NCBI GenBank assembly: GCA_914767715.1
Contig: OU612073.1
Span: forward strand, 4,466,001 to 4,530,000
DNA: 64,000 nucleotides
Direction: 5' to 3'
Source of the DNA: Membranipora membranacea
Lineage: Eukaryota > Bryozoa > Gymnolaemata > Cheilostomatida > Membraniporidae
How positions within the stretch are numbered: the first letter of the stretch is position 1; each line of letters begins with the position of its first letter. The notes beneath the pieces were generated by a model, which saw nothing but the letters and a program-made list of their open reading frames with translations, did no database searches and had not been told where the DNA came from. Shown here one piece after another: positions 59,701 to 64,000 of the stretch. Made by a program: the position numbers and the translations under genes.

Positions 59701-62700
59701 CTAAAATTGGCGAAGTTATAGCGAAAAAAGTCGTAAAAAACGCGCGAAAGTGTTTATCTCACTGAGTTGAGCATCTTGGTGAAAAAAATGCGCATTTTGA
59801 AAAAACTTTCAAATTGAAACACTTATTCTGACTCAGTTTCTCGCTGCGAGTCTAATGCCGCAAATATCGGGACGATCGGACCAAAATTGGCGAAGTTATA
59901 GCGAAAAAGTCGTAAAAACGCGCGAAAGTGTTTATCTCACTGAGTTGAGCATCTTGGTGAAAAAAAATGCGCATTTTGAAAAAACTTTCAAATTTCAAAT
60001 TGAAACACTTATTCTGACTCAGTTTCTCGCTGCGAGTCAAATGCCGCAAATATCGGGACGATCGGACCAAAATTGGCGAAGTTATAGCGAAAAAAGTCGT
60101 AAAAACGCGCGAAAGTGTTTATCTCACTGAGTTGAGCATCTTGGTGAAAAAAATGCGCATTTTGAAAAAACTTTCAAATTTCAAATTGAAACACTTATTC
60201 TGACTCAGTTTCCCGCTGCGAGTCTAATGCCGCAAATATCGGGGTGATCGGACCAAAATTGGCGAAGTTATAGCGAAAAAAGTCGTAAAAACGCGCGAAA
60301 AGTGTTTATCTCACTGAGTTGAGCATCTTGGTGAAAAAAATGCGCATTTTGAAAAAACTTTCAAATTTCAAATTGAAACACTTATTCTGACTCAGTTTTC
60401 TCGCTGCGAGTCTAATGCCGCAAATATCGGGACGATCGGACCAAAAATTGGCGAAGTTATAGCGAAAAAAGTCGTAAAAACGCGCGGAAAGTGTTTATCT
60501 CACTGAGTTGAGCATCTTGGTGAAAAAAATGCGCATTTTGAAAAATCTTTCAAATTTCAAATTGAAACACTTATTCTGACTCAGTTTCTCGCTGCGAGTG
60601 TAATGCCGCAAATATCGGGACGATCGGACCAAAATTGGCGAAGTTATAGCGAAAAAAGTCGAAAAAACACGCGAAAGTGTTTATCTCACTGAGTTGAGCA
60701 TCTTGGTGAAAAAAATGCGCATTTTGAAAAAAACTTTCAAATTTCAAATTGAAACACTTATTCTGACTCAGTTTCTCGCTGCGAGTCTTTTGCCGCAAAT
60801 ATCGGGATGATCGGAGCAAAATTTGCGAAGTTATAGCGAAAAAAAGTCGTAAAAACGCGCGAAAGTGTTTATCTCACTGAGTTGAGCATCTTGGTGAAAA
60901 AAATGCGCATTTTGAAAAAACTTTCAAATTTCAAATTGAAACACTTATTTTGACTCAGTTTCTCGCTGCGAGTCTAATGCCGCAAATATCGGGACGATCG
61001 GACCAAAATTGGCGAAGTTATAGCGAAAAAAGTCGTAAAAACGCGCGAAAGTGTTATCTCACTGAGTTGAGCATCTTGGTGAAAAAAATGCGCATTTTGA
61101 AAAAACTTTCAAAGTTCAAATTGAAACACTTATTCTGACTCAGTTTCTCGCTGCGAGTCTAATGCCGCAAATATCGGGACGATCGGACTAAAATTGGCGA
61201 AGTTATAGCGAAAAAAGTCGTAAAAACGCGCGAAAGTGTTTATCTCACTGAGTTGAGCATCTTGGTGAAAAAAATGCGCATTTTGAAAAAACTTTCAAAT
61301 TGAAACACTTATTCTGACTCAGTTTCTCGCTGCGAGTCTAATGCCGCAAATATCGGGACGATCGGACCAAAAATTGGCGAAGTTATAGCGAAAAAAGTCG
61401 TAAAAACGCGCGAAAGTGTTTATCTCACTGAGTTGAGCATCTTGGTGAAAAAAATGCGCATTTTGAAAAAACTTTCAAATTTCAAATTGAAACACTTATT
61501 CTGACTCAGTTTCTCGCTGCGAGTCAAATGCCGCAAATATCGGGACGATCGGACCAAAATTGGCGAAGTTTATAGCGAAAAAAGTCGTAAAAAACGCGCG
61601 AAAGTGTTTATCTCACTGAGTTGAGCATCTTGGTGAAAAAAATGCGCATTTTGAAAAAACTTTCAAAGTTCAAATTGAAACACTTATTCTGACTCAGTTT
61701 CCCGCTGCGAGTCTAATGCCGCAAATATCGGGGTGATCGGACCAAAATTGGCGAAGTTATAGCGAAAAAAGTCGTAAAAACGCGCGAAAGTGTTTATCTC
61801 ACTGAGTTGAGCATCTTGGTGAAAAAAATGCGCTATTTTTGAAAAAACTTTCAAATTTCAAATTGAAACACTTATTCTGACTCAGTTTCTCGCTGCGAGT
61901 CTAATGCCGCAAATATCGGGACGATCGGACCAAATTGGCGAAGTTATAGCGAAAAAAGTCGTAAAAAACGCGCGAAAGTGTTTATCTCACTGAGTTGAGC
62001 ATCTTGGTGAAAAAATGCGCATTTTGAAAAATCTTTCAAATTTCAAATTGAAACACTTATTCTGACTCAGTTTCTCGCTGCGAGTCTTTTGCCGCAAATA
62101 TCGGGATGATCGGACCAAAATTGGCGAAGTTATAGCGAAAAAAGTCGTAAAACGCGCGAAAGTGTTTATCTCACTGAGTTGAGCATTCTTGGTGAAAAAA
62201 ATGCGGCATTTTGAAAAAACTTTCAAATTTCAAATTGAAACACTTATTCTGACTCAGTTTCCCCGCTGCGAGTCTAATGCCGCAAATATCGGGACGATCG
62301 GACCAAAATTGGCGAAGTTATAGCGAAAAAAGTCGTAAAAACGCGCGAAAGTGTTTATCTCACTGAGTTGAGCATCTTGGTGAAAAAAATGCGCATTTTG
62401 AAAAAACTTTCAAATTTCAAATTGAAACACTTATTCTGACTCAGTTTCTCGCTGCGAGTCTAATGCCGCAAATATCGGGACGATCGGACCCAAATTTGCG
62501 AAGTTATAGCGAAAAAAGTCGTAAAAACGCGCGAAAGTGTTTATCTCACTGAGTTGAGCATCTTGGTGAAAAAAATGCGCATTTTGAAAAAACTTTCAAA
62601 TTTCAAATTGAAACACTTATTCTGACTCAGTTTCTCGCTGCGAGTCTTTTGCCGCAAATATCGGGATGATCGGACCAAAATTTGCGAAGTTATAGCGAAA

Positions 62701-64000
62701 AAAAGTCGTAAAAACGCGCGAAAGTGTTTATCTCACTGAGTTGAGCATCTTGGGGAAAAAAATGCGCATTTTGAAAAAACTTTCAAATTTCAAATTGAAA
62801 CACTTATTTTGACTCAGTTTCTCGCTGCGAGGTCTAATGCCGCAAATATCGGGACGATCGGACCAAAATTGGCGAAGTTATAGCGAAAAAAGTCGTAAAA
62901 ACGCGCGAAAGTGTTTATCTCACTGAGTTGAGCATCTTGGTGAAAAAAATGCGCATTTTGAAAAAACTTTCAAATTTCAAATTTGAAACACTTATTCTGA
63001 CTCAGTTTCTCGCTGCGAGTCTAATGCCGCAAATATCGGGACGATCGGACTAAAATTGGCGAAGTTATAGCGAAAAAAGTCGTAAAAACGCGCGAAAGTG
63101 TTTATCTCACTGAGTTGAGCATCTTGGTGAAAAAAATGCGCATTTTGAAAAAACTTTCAAATTTCAAATTGAAACACTTATTCTGACTCAGTTTCTCGCT
63201 GCGAGTCTTTTGCCGCAAATATCGGGATGATCGGACCAAAATTGGCGAAGTTATAGCATAAAAAGTCGTAAAAACGCGCGAAAGTGTTTATCTCACTGAG
63301 TTGAGCATCTTGGTGAAAAAAATGCGCATTTTAAAAAACTTTCAAATTTCAAATTGAAACACTTATTCTGACTCAGTTTCTCGCTGCGAGTCTCTCAGTT
63401 TCTCGCTGCGAGTCTAATGCCGCAAATATCGGGACGATCGGATTTAAATTGGCGAAGTTATAGCGAAAAAAGTCGTAAAAACGTGCGAAAGTGTTTATCT
63501 CACTGAGTTGAGCATCTTGGTGAAAAAAATGCGCATTTTGAAAAAACTTTCAAATTTCAAATTGAAACACTTATTCTGACTCAGTTTCTCGCTGCGAGTC
63601 TTTTGCCGCAAATATCGGGATGATCGGACCAAAATTGGCGAAGTTATAGCGAAAAAAGTCGTAAAAACGCGGCGAAAGTGTTTATCTCACTGAGTTGAGC
63701 ATCTTGGTGAAAAAAAATGCGCATTTTGAAAAAACTTTCAAATTTCAAATTGAAACACTTATTCTGACTCAGTTTTCTCGCTGCGAGTCTAATGCCGCAA
63801 ATATCGGGACGATCGGATTTAAATTGGCGAAGTTATAGCGAAAAAAGTTCGTAAAAACGTGCGAAAGTGTTTATCTCACTGAGGTTGAGCATCTTGGTGA
63901 AAAAAATGCGCATTTTGAAAAAACTTTCAAATTTCAAATTGAAACACTTATTCTGACTCAGTTTCTCGCTGCGAGTCTTTTGCCGCAAATATCGGGATGA
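41784..64000 (+). repeat. 186-bp satellite DNA array, at least 22.2 kb, about 119 monomers
   Basis: One orientation, uninterrupted, continuing past the window end. Landmarks per unit: CTCACTGAGTTGAGCATC, AATGCGCATTTTGAAAAAAC, ACACTTATTCTGACTCAG, TTTCTCGCTGCGAG, ATATCGGGACGATCGG, TTGGCGAAGTTATAGCG. Unit length is exactly 186 bp between successive CTGAGTTGAGC sites (44101, 44287, 44473, 44659). Two main subtypes alternate irregularly: GTCTAATGCCGC with GGGACGATC, and GTCTTTTGCCGC with GGGATGATC. The first few monomers (41784-42500) are an edge type with GGCAAAAACGTCGTTAAATC and CACATATTCAGACTCAGC. Length and AT-tract phasing resemble centromeric or pericentromeric satellites. No gene inside; any short open frames are chance. 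Confidence 0.98.

Noticed and set aside
55329-62226. Open frames of 60-91 residues inside the satellite
   Set aside because: None this long occurs in the clean part of the array; these appear only where 1-bp indels remove the stops, so they are chance or sequencing error.
41784-64000. CRISPR array
   Set aside because: Units are contiguous 186-bp monomers without unique spacers, in an animal genome. The 24- and 27-bp arrays likewise have no spacers.
41784-64000. CENP-B box
   Set aside because: No NTTCGNNNNANNCGGGN match; the closest site has TTCG where CGGG is required.

Overview
The window is nuclear DNA of an animal, most likely an invertebrate. It has AT-rich intergenic DNA, GT-AG introns of about 0.1-2.5 kb, three single-copy animal genes whose exons I could assemble with compatible phases, and an invertebrate-style mobile-element load (DIRS-order and Ty3/gypsy retroelements, Rex1/CR1-like LINE scraps, several palindromic TIR elements, minisatellites). 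Nothing looks prokaryotic. I cannot name the species.

Left part, 1-24.4 kb, holds the genes. 73-10439 (+) carries the last 16 exons of transportin-3 (TNPO3), the nuclear import receptor for SR splicing factors; its N-terminus lies off the window. Tail to tail with it, 15209-11727 (-) is a complete five-exon ODF3/CIMAP1-type SHIPPO-repeat protein of cilia and sperm tails. 19203-24401 (+) is a complete five-exon TRAPPC3, a core subunit of the TRAPP membrane-tethering complex. Their introns and flanks hold a hAT-type MITE, a 27-bp minisatellite ending 14 bp before a TNPO3 exon, a 24-bp minisatellite grown from a transposon end, foldback elements and LINE remnants.

Middle part, 24.6-41.3 kb, is mostly a transposon graveyard. 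A TIR element with 8-bp target duplications contains a Rex1/CR1-like LINE fragment, which itself contains a smaller MITE. Next come a decayed DIRS-order tyrosine-recombinase retrotransposon (27.1-31.8 kb; inverted terminal repeats, SGNH-hydrolase, gag, RT, RNase H and YR remnants), then directly abutting it a decayed Ty3/gypsy element (31.8-36.2 kb) whose integrase core is missing. A possible two-exon, 68-residue gene of unknown function lies at 37968-38597.

Right part, 41.8-64 kb, is an uninterrupted tandem array of a 186-bp satellite, about 119 monomers in one orientation, running off the window. It shows variant monomers, a higher-order repeat of exactly 25 monomers (4650 bp), divergent edge monomers, and a lone inverted relic of the same satellite at 37.15-37.49 kb. 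From about 50.75 kb onward single-base indels become common, which looks like a fall in consensus quality rather than biology.

The three recognised genes act in unrelated pathways (nuclear import, axoneme structure, vesicle tethering); nothing suggests they work together. The most unusual content is the satellite and its surroundings, and the elements that turned transposon ends into tandem repeats.
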